From NCBI GenBank assembly GCA_002415135.1, contig DIBY01000022.1, positions 208,113-272,112 of the forward strand: a stretch of 64,000 bases of DNA, in the 5' to 3' direction. Below are positions 19,025 to 27,834 of the stretch, piece after piece. The notes under the pieces are model-generated. The model saw nothing but the letters and a program-made list of their open reading frames with translations, was not told where the DNA came from and made no database searches. This stretch comes from Flavobacteriales bacterium UBA5040. GTDB lineage: Bacteria; Bacteroidota; Bacteroidia; Flavobacteriales; Weeksellaceae. Within the stretch, counting starts at the first letter, position 1, and every line of letters starts with the position of its first letter. Made by a program: the position numbers and the translations under genes.

Positions 19025-20035
19025 ATGTCAGTTCAAAGCAACATAACAGTTTCCATTATCATCCCCAATTACAACCACGCTTTATATTTAAAGCAAAGGA
19101 TTGATTCTGTGCTTAATCAAACTTTTCAAGATTTTGAACTGCTCATTTTAGACGATTGTTCCACCGATGCCAGCAGGGAAATTATTGAGTTGTACCGCGG
19201 AAACCCAAAGATTAGCCACATCATTTACAATGAAGAAAATTCCGGGGGCGTTTTTAAACAATGGATTAAAGGCATACAAAAGGCAAAAGGAGAATATATC
19301 TGGATTGCTGAAAGTGATGATTATGCCGCCGATAATTTTTTAGAGGAAACAGTCCAAGTTTTGGCAAAAGATGCTTCGCTTGGAATGGTTTTTACCAATA
19401 GCAATACGGTCAACTCTGACGGTGATTTTCTCACTACTACCGCTGAATCCAAGAGTCGGTTTTATGAGCAATTAGCAACTGCCGGAAATACAATTGACAA
19501 AGTAAATGTCGCTCAATTTTTAATTTCGGAAATGATCATATCAAATGCAAGCAGTGTTCTCTTTCGGAAAAGCAGTCTTTTGACCATCGATTTTATAGAA
19601 CTTGCAAAATTTATCAATACAGGAGATCGGTTTACTTATGTGGGAAGCGCCATAAATTCTAAAATCAAATATCTTCCCAAACTCTTAAATTTCATGCGGT
19701 CTCATGAAAACAACACTACCAAAAAGAGTTTTGAAAACGGAATTATTCACAAAGACCGGTTGCGGGTTTTGAATTATTATTTTAATCAACTTTTTACTGA
19801 TTCCCTAAATAGGCAAAATGTGGTCGAGTTTTACAAAATCAACTATTTATCTTTTATTCATTACGGAGATTATCTTGACAATATTTCATTGCTAAAAAAG
19901 TTAAAAGAAAAAAACGAAATTGAAAAGGGGTTTTATCATTTGGTTAGGTTTAATTTGTTTTTGTTTAAAAAAGCCAACATTAAATCAAGAATTTTGAAAG
20001 GAATTTATTATAGAATTTTACTTATTCAAAAATAG
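19025..20035 (+). CDS. Family 2 glycosyltransferase
   Basis: This is a 336-residue GT-A protein with SIIIPNYNHALYL at the N-terminus, DD at residues 43-44 (ILDDCSTDAS) and ESDD at about 96-99. It belongs to the common inverting GT2 group of O-antigen loci. The C-terminal part is basic and probably peripheral to the membrane. The next gene starts 7 bp downstream. Confidence 0.87.
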   Translation: MSVQSNITVSIIIPNYNHALYLKQRIDSVLNQTFQDFELLILDDCSTDASREIIELYRGNPKISHIIYNEENSGGVFKQWIKGIQKAKGEYIWIAESDDYAADNFLEETVQVLAKDASLGMVFTNSNTVNSDGDFLTTTAESKSRFYEQLATAGNTIDKVNVAQFLISEMIISNASSVLFRKSSLLTIDFIELAKFINTGDRFTYVGSAINSKIKYLPKLLNFMRSHENNTTKKSFENGIIHKDRLRVLNYYFNQLFTDSLNRQNVVEFYKINYLSFIHYGDYLDNISLLKKLKEKNEIEKGFYHLVRFNLFLFKKANIKSRILKGIYYRILLIQK

Positions 20036-20042
20036 TTCTAAC

Positions 20043-21698
20043 TTGAAATATAAATCTGTTAGTATTTATAAAAAAATAGTTTTCTTAACTGCTACTTTAC
20101 TACTTATGTATAAAAACACCTTCTTATATTCCTCTTTCCTGCTTCTTTGTACACTATCATTTATCCTGATAATTTCTAATATCACTTTTCTTTTTAACTA
20201 TGATATTAATACTTTAAATACTTTACTTAGTTTCTTAATAAGTATAATTTTACTAATTTACATTAGTAAAAAGCCACTTGAGATTCTCGCGTCGGTATTT
20301 GTTGCAATACTATTTTCTGTCCTTAGCTATTATTTAGCGATTACCTATTTTGATACTTCTTATGATGGTCAAGGATATCATCAGGAAACAATCTATTTGC
20401 TAAAAAACGGCTGGAATCCTATTTATGAAGAGAGTAATGCTTTTAGAATGTGGATTAATCATTATCAAAAGGGCAATGAAATTATTCAATCTAATATTTA
20501 CTTTTTAACGGATCAAATAGAATCTGGAAAAATGATTAATTTACTGTTGTTATTTATAGCAATTTTCACCTCGTTTACTTTCTTAGATACTTTGAAGATC
20601 AAATTTTATTTCAAGTTTCTGCTTATTTTTATAGTAGTTTTTAATCCGGTCGTTTTCACCCAACTTTTCACTTACTATTTAGATGCTAATTGGTATTTAG
20701 CGCTTGTTATTTCACTATCATCTTTGCTGAGTTATTATTCAACTAAAAAACAGATATTCTTAATTATTTTTGTTTTAAGTGCTGTAATTTTCTGTTCCTT
20801 AAAATTAACCTCTATTCCTGTTTTTATTGTTCTTTCAATTTTTGCCGTGAGTTATCATTTTGCAGAACAAAAGAAGATACTATTCAAACCATTTCTTTCA
20901 ATATTCATCTTGTCTATAATTTGTAATATCAATCCCTTCCTGACAAACCTCAAAAACGGATTTCATATCCTATATCCTTTCGCTGGGGAAAATAAAAGTG
21001 ATATTCTGAATCAGAATATACCTATAATGTTATTAAATAAAAATCGTATTGAAAGAATATTGATATCTCTGTTTTCTGAAACTACTGATAACAGAGATGC
21101 GATTCTTTTACATACCTTAAAGATACCTTTTGCGGTTAGCATTGATCAATTATTTATTAATTATGATACCAGATTGGGTGGATTTGGATTTTTTTTTAGT
21201 GGGGTATTGGTTATTTCATTATTGCTTGCGATCTACATATTATTTATAAAAACTAATAAATTACAAAAAAAGAGTTTTATTATTTTATTTATGGGAATCC
21301 TTTGTAGTATTTTGATAAATCCTGCAAGTTGGTGGGCCAGATTATCTGCACAAATTTGGTTACTTCCTATAGTTATCATTATTTTTGGTCTCCTTTCGCA
21401 AAATAAAATAGCCAAAGTATTATCTCAACTTTCTATTGTTATTTTCATGATAAACATACTTATTCCTGGATACATAACGTATCGTAAATTAAATGATGAC
21501 AATAAAATCATGAATAATTTCGTTGATTCTGTTGGAAATAAGACAATTATTTTAGATCTTAATAATCAATTTGGTTTTCAACAATATTATCTTAAATTTA
21601 AAGAAAGAAATATAAGTTATAAAATAAGAGATGTTCAAAAAAAAATTAAGCTTGCCCCTTATACACGGGATGTGTACTATGAAATAGAAACAAAGTAA
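20043..21698 (+). CDS. Polytopic membrane protein, possible GT-C type glycosyltransferase
   Basis: The 551-residue product has about ten or more hydrophobic helices. A first extracytoplasmic loop reads YFDTSYDGQGYHQETIY (about residues 103-119) followed by LKNGWNP. An acidic residue near a D-x-x-x-YH motif in this loop is characteristic of GT-C enzymes using polyprenyl-linked donors. A polymerase or ligase role is also possible. The start is taken as TTG at 20043, 7 bp after the preceding stop. The first ATG is residue 22 and would remove part of the first helix region. Confidence 0.6.
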   Translation: MKYKSVSIYKKIVFLTATLLLMYKNTFLYSSFLLLCTLSFILIISNITFLFNYDINTLNTLLSFLISIILLIYISKKPLEILASVFVAILFSVLSYYLAITYFDTSYDGQGYHQETIYLLKNGWNPIYEESNAFRMWINHYQKGNEIIQSNIYFLTDQIESGKMINLLLLFIAIFTSFTFLDTLKIKFYFKFLLIFIVVFNPVVFTQLFTYYLDANWYLALVISLSSLLSYYSTKKQIFLIIFVLSAVIFCSLKLTSIPVFIVLSIFAVSYHFAEQKKILFKPFLSIFILSIICNINPFLTNLKNGFHILYPFAGENKSDILNQNIPIMLLNKNRIERILISLFSETTDNRDAILLHTLKIPFAVSIDQLFINYDTRLGGFGFFFSGVLVISLLLAIYILFIKTNKLQKKSFIILFMGILCSILINPASWWARLSAQIWLLPIVIIIFGLLSQNKIAKVLSQLSIVIFMINILIPGYITYRKLNDDNKIMNNFVDSVGNKTIILDLNNQFGFQQYYLKFKERNISYKIRDVQKKIKLAPYTRDVYYEIETK

Positions 21699-21728
21699 AC
21701 CTATTTATTTAAGAATCATTAAGTACTA

Positions 21729-22568
21729 ATGCGAAATCCACTTTTCTCCATCCTTGTCGCCCAATACAATAACGGAAAATATTTCGAAGATTGTTATAAT
21801 AGCATTATAGCACAAACCTATCAAAATTGGGAAGTGATTATTGTTGACGACGCTTCTACCGACAATTCTGTAGCAGTGATGAAAGAGTTGATTGGTGATG
21901 ATTCCCGTTTTAAAATTGAAATCCTTCCTAAAAATAGAGGATGTGGTTTCACCAAAAGAAGATGTGCAGAACTTGCAAGCGGTGAGATATGCGCTTTTTT
22001 GGATCCTGATGATTCAATCACAGAAGACGCGTTGGAAATAATGATGTCAGAACATGAAAAACATTCAGAAGCGTCAATGATTTATTCCAAAACCTCTTTG
22101 TGCGATGAGCATTTGAATATAGAGTTCGAAAGAAAATCGCAACAAGTAAAAAACGCTGATCCTTATTTTTTTAACTTTGACGGCTTCGTCTTTCATTTTT
22201 TATCCTATAAAAAAAGTTTTTATAATCAAACGGCTGGAATTAATAACTATCTGCAAAGGGCGGTTGACCAAGATTTGGTATTTCTGCTATATGAAGTCGG
22301 ACCTTGTTTTTTTATAGATACAGCATTGTACAAGTATAGAATACATGAGAATGGAATTTCAACTACCACAAATTCAGATAAAGCGTATTTTTGGCATTGG
22401 GTAGCAATTATAGATGCAGCAAAAAGACGAAATATTAATATTGAAAATCTATTTATTGATAAAGCCTTAAGAAGTAGAAGAGAACAAGCTTTACAGAAGG
22501 AAATTGATTATTATAATAAGTCGTTGGTATTTAAAATATTAAGAAAATTAGGTCTATTTAAAATATGA
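21729..22568 (+). CDS. Family 2 glycosyltransferase
   Basis: This is a 279-residue GT-A protein with FSILVAQYNNGKYFE at the N-terminus, VDD at 39-41 (VIIVDDASTDNS) and LDPDD at 91-95. The reading frame overlaps the next glycosyltransferase gene by 4 bp (ATGA), which indicates translational coupling. Donor and acceptor cannot be predicted. Confidence 0.88.
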   Translation: MRNPLFSILVAQYNNGKYFEDCYNSIIAQTYQNWEVIIVDDASTDNSVAVMKELIGDDSRFKIEILPKNRGCGFTKRRCAELASGEICAFLDPDDSITEDALEIMMSEHEKHSEASMIYSKTSLCDEHLNIEFERKSQQVKNADPYFFNFDGFVFHFLSYKKSFYNQTAGINNYLQRAVDQDLVFLLYEVGPCFFIDTALYKYRIHENGISTTTNSDKAYFWHWVAIIDAAKRRNINIENLFIDKALRSRREQALQKEIDYYNKSLVFKILRKLGLFKI

Positions 22569-23791
22569 ATTCACACAAAAAGAAAATATTAATTATTTCA
22601 CCTTTTGCTCCGTTTCCACTTCGAAGCGGAGCAGATTTAGCACAGCATTTTTTTTTAGATGAGCTACCACCTTATGTAGACATCGTTTTTTGTACAAAAA
22701 TAAATGATAACCTTTATTATAAAAAATTAAAAAATTACAAGAAGAAAAATCAAAAAATTGAGATAGTATTTTTTGATAATCGTCCTGGTAAATTTAGTTT
22801 CCTGAATTTAAAAATCTTCATTGCAAGGCTTTTGAATACCGTTTGGAAAAAGAAAAAAGAAATTACAAATGAAAACTATAAACCTTACTCTGATATAGTC
22901 GACAGATCATATTTAAACTTTATCGAAGAAATTCTAAAAGAAAAAAAAATAGATATCGTTCAATTTGAGTTTTTAACTGATGTAAACCTTGCTAAATTTT
23001 TACCAATAAATATTAAAAAAGTTTTAATACATCACGAAATTTGGTTTAAAGCCGTAGAGCTGAGAAATAATCGAATTAGTAGTTACTCAAAAAAAGAGCT
23101 TGAACAACTTAAGAATGATGAACTAGAATTACTACGAAGTTTTGATACAATCGCCGTTTTTAATATGGATGATAAGACGCTATTAGAAAAAGAATTATCA
23201 GGAAAATCAATAATGCTTTCACCATATGCTATTCCGGATGAAGAAATTCACCAAAATAATTGCTCAGAGCACTTTGAGAATTTTCTTTTTATTGGAGCTG
23301 AAATTCATTTGCCAAATAAGCAGGGACTACAGTGGTTTTTGGAAGATATATATATTCCAAATAAAGAAATAATTAATCAAAATATTATTATTATCGGAGT
23401 ATGGAGTGAAGATTTTATGTCAATGTATAGTTCTCATTCTACAGTTATCTTTAAAAATTCTGTTGAAAAATTATATCCATTTTACAAAAGTTCTGCAATG
23501 ATTGTTCCCATATTATCAGGTAGCGGTTTACGAACGAAAATACTAATTGCCCTTGCCAATAAAGTACCAGTTTTTACAACTAGATTTGCTGCTGAAGGGC
23601 TTTATAAAAATAACGGTAGCAAACATCTAATGTTTTTTGAAAGTCCTGAAGATTTTGTAACCATTATCAAAAAAGATAACTTTAACAAATTACTAAAAGA
23701 AACCGCAATACTAGGATTTGAATTTTATATTGAAAACTTTTCAAAAAAGCAAATTATCAATAACCGCCTTAAAATTTATAATTCAAACTAA
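22565..23791 (+). CDS. GT-B (family 4-like) glycosyltransferase
   Basis: This is a 408-residue protein with an N-terminal Rossmann-like start (ILIISPFAPFPLRSGADLAQHFF) and a C-terminal nucleotide-sugar-binding half with the block SGSGLRTKILIALANKVPV. This matches GT-B retaining enzymes of the family 4 type, though the region lacks the common EGFG motif. It is coupled to the upstream GT2 gene by a 4-bp overlap. The composition is very AT-rich, as in much of the locus. Confidence 0.78.
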   Translation: MNSHKKKILIISPFAPFPLRSGADLAQHFFLDELPPYVDIVFCTKINDNLYYKKLKNYKKKNQKIEIVFFDNRPGKFSFLNLKIFIARLLNTVWKKKKEITNENYKPYSDIVDRSYLNFIEEILKEKKIDIVQFEFLTDVNLAKFLPINIKKVLIHHEIWFKAVELRNNRISSYSKKELEQLKNDELELLRSFDTIAVFNMDDKTLLEKELSGKSIMLSPYAIPDEEIHQNNCSEHFENFLFIGAEIHLPNKQGLQWFLEDIYIPNKEIINQNIIIIGVWSEDFMSMYSSHSTVIFKNSVEKLYPFYKSSAMIVPILSGSGLRTKILIALANKVPVFTTRFAAEGLYKNNGSKHLMFFESPEDFVTIIKKDNFNKLLKETAILGFEFYIENFSKKQIINNRLKIYNSN

Positions 23792-23933
23792 AAAACTTTA
23801 TGTAATCTAATTTGATAGCAATTGCTGAAAAGAAATGTCAGTTAATTTTCTAAATAATATCTTAAGAATGCAATGTCTGGGCTTCGATCTCCTGATTAAG
23901 GAAATTTTAAATATTACTTTATAAAAATGAGAA

Positions 23934-24184
23934 ATGAAAAATAAGAAAAAATTATTATTCATTATTAACTATTTGAATGTTAGTGTTTTAAAAAAACGTT
24001 AGTTTGCCTACTTCATGATCTTGATTATTCAAAATTTGAAGTGGATTTTCAATTATTTGGACATGAGAATTAGTTTTTGAGAGATATTCCAGAAGAAGCC
24101 AACATTTTGAAAGTTCAAGAAAATAAAAGTTTTTTTTCGCTCATTTCTATGGAAAATATTCCTACTTGTCTTTGTAATGTCTAA
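23934..24184 (+). pseudogene. Decayed N-terminus of a family 4 glycosyltransferase
   Basis: An ATG at 23934 opens MKNKKKLLFIINYLNV and then hits a stop at 24000. One base earlier in register (from 23999) the reading LVCLLHDLDYSKFEVDFQ continues, followed by LFGHEN, a TAG, and FLRDIPEEANILKVQENKSF. It ends at 24184. Joined together, these pieces align with the N-terminal half of GT4 proteins (compare LIEFLAFLDSLNSCEVDLLV in the next gene). One frameshift, one in-frame stop and loss of the C-terminal half make this a relic. The rest of 23792-24218 shows nothing else. Confidence 0.7.
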
Positions 24185-24218
24185 ATTCAGTAAATGTTCA
24201 GTATAAAAATATTTTAAA

Positions 24219-25370
24219 GTGCGTAAAATTTTAGTTTTAAATAATGATTTAGATTTAGGTGGCGGACAGAAAAGTCTTATTGAATTTTTGGCTTTCTTGG
24301 ATTCACTAAACTCTTGTGAAGTAGATTTATTAGTATGGCAAAAAAATGGTCCTCTACAAAAAAAGCTTCCGAAAAAAGTTAACATTATTTTCCAAGAATA
24401 TTCTGTTACCCTAAAAAGTATTAAAACAGAGAAAAATAAAAAGAAGCGTTTTAAACTTTTATTTCAGTATCTTAAGTTTGCCTTTTTTGCAAAAGTCTTT
24501 GGGAAGTCTTGGTTTTTTTACTCTAAAATTAAAAAAAAATATGATATCGTAATATCCTACTCTCACAGTGGCTATCCTCCATTTTTTGCAATTGATAGAG
24601 CGTCAGCTGCCAAGAAATTTATGTGGTATCACCATGGAGTTTATTCTTTAAGCGGAAAAAAAAAGGAATTAGATGGAAAATATTTCGTGAAGTATGATAA
24701 AATAGTTGCTGTTTCATCCAGCAATAAAATAGTTTTAAAAGATAGTTTCCCGGAACTTGAAGACAAGCTAATCGTTATTCCTAATATTATTAATGCTTCT
24801 TCAATTATCGCTTTATCTAATGAACCATTTCAAGGGATGCACAAAGATGCGAATATTTATAATTTTGTAACTGTCAGTCGTTTTTCTAAGGAAAAAGGTT
24901 TAGACTTAGCAGTAAGTATTGCGTCTGAACTTAAAATGAGAGGTTTACAGTTCAAATGGTATTTCGTTGGAGATGGGGAATTATTTTCGGCAATAAATGA
25001 TTTAGCTAAGAAAATGAATGTAACTGATGTTTGTGTTTTTGTAGGAAGTAAAGAAAATCCATATCCTTATTTTAAAAATGCAGAATTATATATACAGACT
25101 ACTTATGTAGAAGCACATCCTATTACTATTAGCGAAGCTTTGATATTGAAGAAAATGATTGTAACTACTGATTTACCTGCAACGAGAGAAGTATTACAGG
25201 ATGGAAAACTCGGATTATTGTGTGCGGCAGAACCTACTGTTTTCGCTGAAAATATTTTAAAATTGTTGCATAGTGAGGTTATGCAGAAAAAGTTAAAAAT
25301 TGCGGTTGAAAAGAATATTATTGATAACGAAATATCTCATAATAAAATAAAGGAATTATTAAAAATTTAG
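24219..25370 (+). CDS. Family 4 glycosyltransferase
   Basis: This is a 383-residue GT-B protein. The N-terminal loop DLGGGQKSLIEFL binds the acceptor side. VSRFSKEKGLDLAV and FVGDGEL form the nucleotide-sugar half, and EAHPITISE gives the E-x7-E signature. The start is GTG at 24219, directly behind the decayed paralogue. The similarity between the two suggests a duplication followed by decay of the first copy. Confidence 0.88.
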   Translation: MRKILVLNNDLDLGGGQKSLIEFLAFLDSLNSCEVDLLVWQKNGPLQKKLPKKVNIIFQEYSVTLKSIKTEKNKKKRFKLLFQYLKFAFFAKVFGKSWFFYSKIKKKYDIVISYSHSGYPPFFAIDRASAAKKFMWYHHGVYSLSGKKKELDGKYFVKYDKIVAVSSSNKIVLKDSFPELEDKLIVIPNIINASSIIALSNEPFQGMHKDANIYNFVTVSRFSKEKGLDLAVSIASELKMRGLQFKWYFVGDGELFSAINDLAKKMNVTDVCVFVGSKENPYPYFKNAELYIQTTYVEAHPITISEALILKKMIVTTDLPATREVLQDGKLGLLCAAEPTVFAENILKLLHSEVMQKKLKIAVEKNIIDNEISHNKIKELLKI

Positions 25371-25682
25371 ATATTGATTTTTATGTATGTACTGCACGTT
25401 TTTGATTTTTTTTGTAATATACAAAGAGGTTTGGAAGTCACAATTTGGTGAATATATAGAAATCAGCGGTCAACAGACTTTTCTTATTTGACCTTAATTT
25501 ATTAGTAGAAAGTTGGAATTGGCAATCAGGAGAATGGTCACATACTGGTCTAAAAAACGGGTCATAAACACAATAAAAAAATAGAAAATATTAAATTAAA
25601 GAAAAATTAGAAAGTTTTATTACAGAAACCCACTCAAATTCATATTATAGATTTAGTGGAATTTATAAGTGAAAATGGTCTT
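25371..25682 (+). other. Spacer with possible remains of a gene
   Basis: No intact gene is seen between the two convergent genes here. Short protein-like stretches occur in different frames, for example YKEVWKSQFGEYIEISGQQ (about 25420-25477), VESWNWQSGEWSHTGLKNG (about 25505-25562) and FITETHSNSYYRFSGIYK (about 25616-25669). They may be fragments of a decayed gene, but no family is recognised. Confidence 0.3.
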
Positions 25683-26747
25683 TTATTTAACTTGAAAAAG
25701 AATTTTAGTCAGCCTTTTCTCAAAAAGTTCATAGGATAATACCGCAAATAAAAGTGAAAGAATTACTGGTACAGTAAAGAAAGAAAGAGTGTCAACTTTA
25801 AAATTAGAATTTAAACTGTATTGGCGGACAATACTTATAATTACGACGTGGAAAAGATAGAGGGAGTATGAAATTTTACCCAAATAAATTAAAGGAGGCG
25901 ATTGTAAAAATTTTGAAATAAAATTTTCTTTAAGTAGTCCAGCGAAAAAAAACATAAAGAGAATAATAATAAAAACGTCATTAACATTATAAAAAACAAC
26001 AGGAATAATTAAAATTATTGAAAGTATAAATATTATTTTATGATTAAAAAATTTATGGTATTTAAAAATTAGATATCCTAAAAAATAAGAAATTAGCGCC
26101 CTTAATAAAGCAAGAAAACCAAAATGAATATTTAAGTTATAAGTTGGTTCGATCTTGGAAATTGCCATTAGTCTAAAATTAAAAATAGATACGCTTAAAA
26201 ATTGGATATGATATAAAATCCAAAATGAGACAATTAAAAGTGTAATCAGAAATATTTTTGAAAACTTTTGTAAAACAAATAGAATAAATGGGAAAATTAA
26301 ATATATAGTCCATTCTATAGATAATGACCATGTTGCAATATTGTAATTGTATAAATTAATATCTGTATAGGCATTAAGAAGTAGGGATTCAAAGATGAAA
26401 TTATAAATAGAAAAATTTTTAAAAACCAACATTGTGAAAATAATGCAAATAAAATAAACGGGGTATATTCTCTTAAATCTTCTTTTCATAAAATTTTGAT
26501 AAGAATTTATCTCCATCTTGTTCTTAAATTCATTTTGATATCTAAGACAAAGAACAAAAGATGATAACATGAAAAAAATATCTACAGATAAATAGCCATG
26601 CGAAATGGTATTTTTAAAAAAAAGATTTAGTGCTGTTGGAAAAGTTTGATAATTTTTTATAAAAAACCCATTCATAAAATGGAAAATCATCACATAAAAT
26701 GCAGCGATACCTCTGAGTCCAGTCAGTGAGTGAATCTCATGCTTCAT
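25683..26747 (-). CDS. Membrane acyltransferase, OafA/Acyl_transf_3 family
   Basis: This is a 354-residue integral membrane protein with about ten helices. The N-terminal block LTGLRGIAAFYVMIFHF contains the conserved R and the catalytic-type H of acyltransferase-3 proteins, which O-acetylate or otherwise acylate extracytoplasmic sugars. The SIEWTIYLIFPF segment and LYLFHVVII near the end also match the family. It is the only gene on the minus strand inside the polysaccharide locus and has its own -7 box (26766-26773). Confidence 0.88.
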   Translation of the reverse strand: MKHEIHSLTGLRGIAAFYVMIFHFMNGFFIKNYQTFPTALNLFFKNTISHGYLSVDIFFMLSSFVLCLRYQNEFKNKMEINSYQNFMKRRFKRIYPVYFICIIFTMLVFKNFSIYNFIFESLLLNAYTDINLYNYNIATWSLSIEWTIYLIFPFILFVLQKFSKIFLITLLIVSFWILYHIQFLSVSIFNFRLMAISKIEPTYNLNIHFGFLALLRALISYFLGYLIFKYHKFFNHKIIFILSIILIIPVVFYNVNDVFIIILFMFFFAGLLKENFISKFLQSPPLIYLGKISYSLYLFHVVIISIVRQYSLNSNFKVDTLSFFTVPVILSLLFAVLSYELFEKRLTKILFQVK

Positions 26748-26765
26748 ATCATAATATAGTTTTTA

Positions 26766-26773
26766 CAAAAGTA
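26766..26773 (-). promoter_or_regulatory. Candidate -7 box for the minus-strand acyltransferase
   Basis: On the minus strand the sequence is TACTTTTG, a perfect TAnnTTTG match 18 bp before the acyltransferase ATG. A TTTG lies only 11 bp further upstream, which is too close for a standard -33 element. Confidence 0.4.
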
Positions 26774-26796
26774 ACAGAAAAAAACAAATAATATTA

Positions 26797-27834
26797 ATGA
26801 AAATTTCAGTTATTGTACCCGTTTATAATGTTGAGCCGTATTTGAGAAAATGCCTGGATTCCATCGTGGGACAAAGTTATCCTGATTTAGAAATTTTATT
26901 AGTTGATGATGGTTCAAATGATAATTCAGTTTGTATTTGTGAAGAATTTACGGCAAAAGACGAAAGAGTCGTATTTATTCAGCAGCCCAATGGCGGTGTT
27001 TCCGTGGCTAGAAATACGGGTATTACAGCAGCAACAGGTGAGTACTTGACTTTTGTGGACAGTGACGACTGGCTGGAAAACAGAATGTATGAAAAGTTAG
27101 TGTCCCAAATAAATAACAATCCTGGTTTAGACATGGTGATGTGTGATTCCACCTTGATAACAAATGATTCTAATATAAAATCAACCGATTTCATCAGAGA
27201 TGGCTATTATTCAAAAACTCAAATCATTTCAGAAATCTATCCCGTTCTTTTGGTTACAGAGGACTTTGGAAAAATACCTGTTGTTTCTGTCTGGAACTGT
27301 TTAATGAAACGTAGTATTTTAATGGAACATCTTATTCGTTTTGAAGCCCAATTACGTTACAGTGAAGACTATCTTTTTATGGCCGAAGTTATGATCCATA
27401 TCAATTCTTTTTATTATCTGAAAGGTGATCACTTATACAATTACAGACAGTATGAGGAGTCCCGCTCAAAAAAATTACAGCCCGACTGGTGGCGAAATTT
27501 CCTATTTTTAAATAAAAAATTGAGACAATTACTTGCTCATTCAAAAGAATTTGATTTTACACGGCAATTAAAATTGCAATTGATTCATTCTGCCCTGTTT
27601 TTAACTGGCGCTATTTGTAATAATAAACATTTACATACAGATAAAAAAGTACACCTCCTCAGAAAATTATTTAATGAACCTGAATTAAAAGCTGCTTTCT
27701 CAAACTTAGATTTTCACAAACAGTCTTTGCCTTTGAAAGTCGTTCTTTACCTGATGAAGAGAAAAATGGCTTTAAGCTATCTGATATATAGGAATATGGT
27801 TTTTAAAATTAAAATATTAAAGTCTAATAAATGA
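26797..27834 (+). CDS. Family 2 glycosyltransferase
   Basis: This is a 345-residue GT-A enzyme with VIVPVYNVEPYLRKCLDS at the N-terminus, DD at 37-38 (LLVDDGSNDNS), GGVSVARNTGI (about 67-77) and DSDD at 88-91. It is a textbook O-antigen GT2. It starts 49 bp from the divergent acyltransferase gene and overlaps the MBOAT gene by 4 bp. Confidence 0.9.
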   Translation: MKISVIVPVYNVEPYLRKCLDSIVGQSYPDLEILLVDDGSNDNSVCICEEFTAKDERVVFIQQPNGGVSVARNTGITAATGEYLTFVDSDDWLENRMYEKLVSQINNNPGLDMVMCDSTLITNDSNIKSTDFIRDGYYSKTQIISEIYPVLLVTEDFGKIPVVSVWNCLMKRSILMEHLIRFEAQLRYSEDYLFMAEVMIHINSFYYLKGDHLYNYRQYEESRSKKLQPDWWRNFLFLNKKLRQLLAHSKEFDFTRQLKLQLIHSALFLTGAICNNKHLHTDKKVHLLRKLFNEPELKAAFSNLDFHKQSLPLKVVLYLMKRKMALSYLIYRNMVFKIKILKSNK

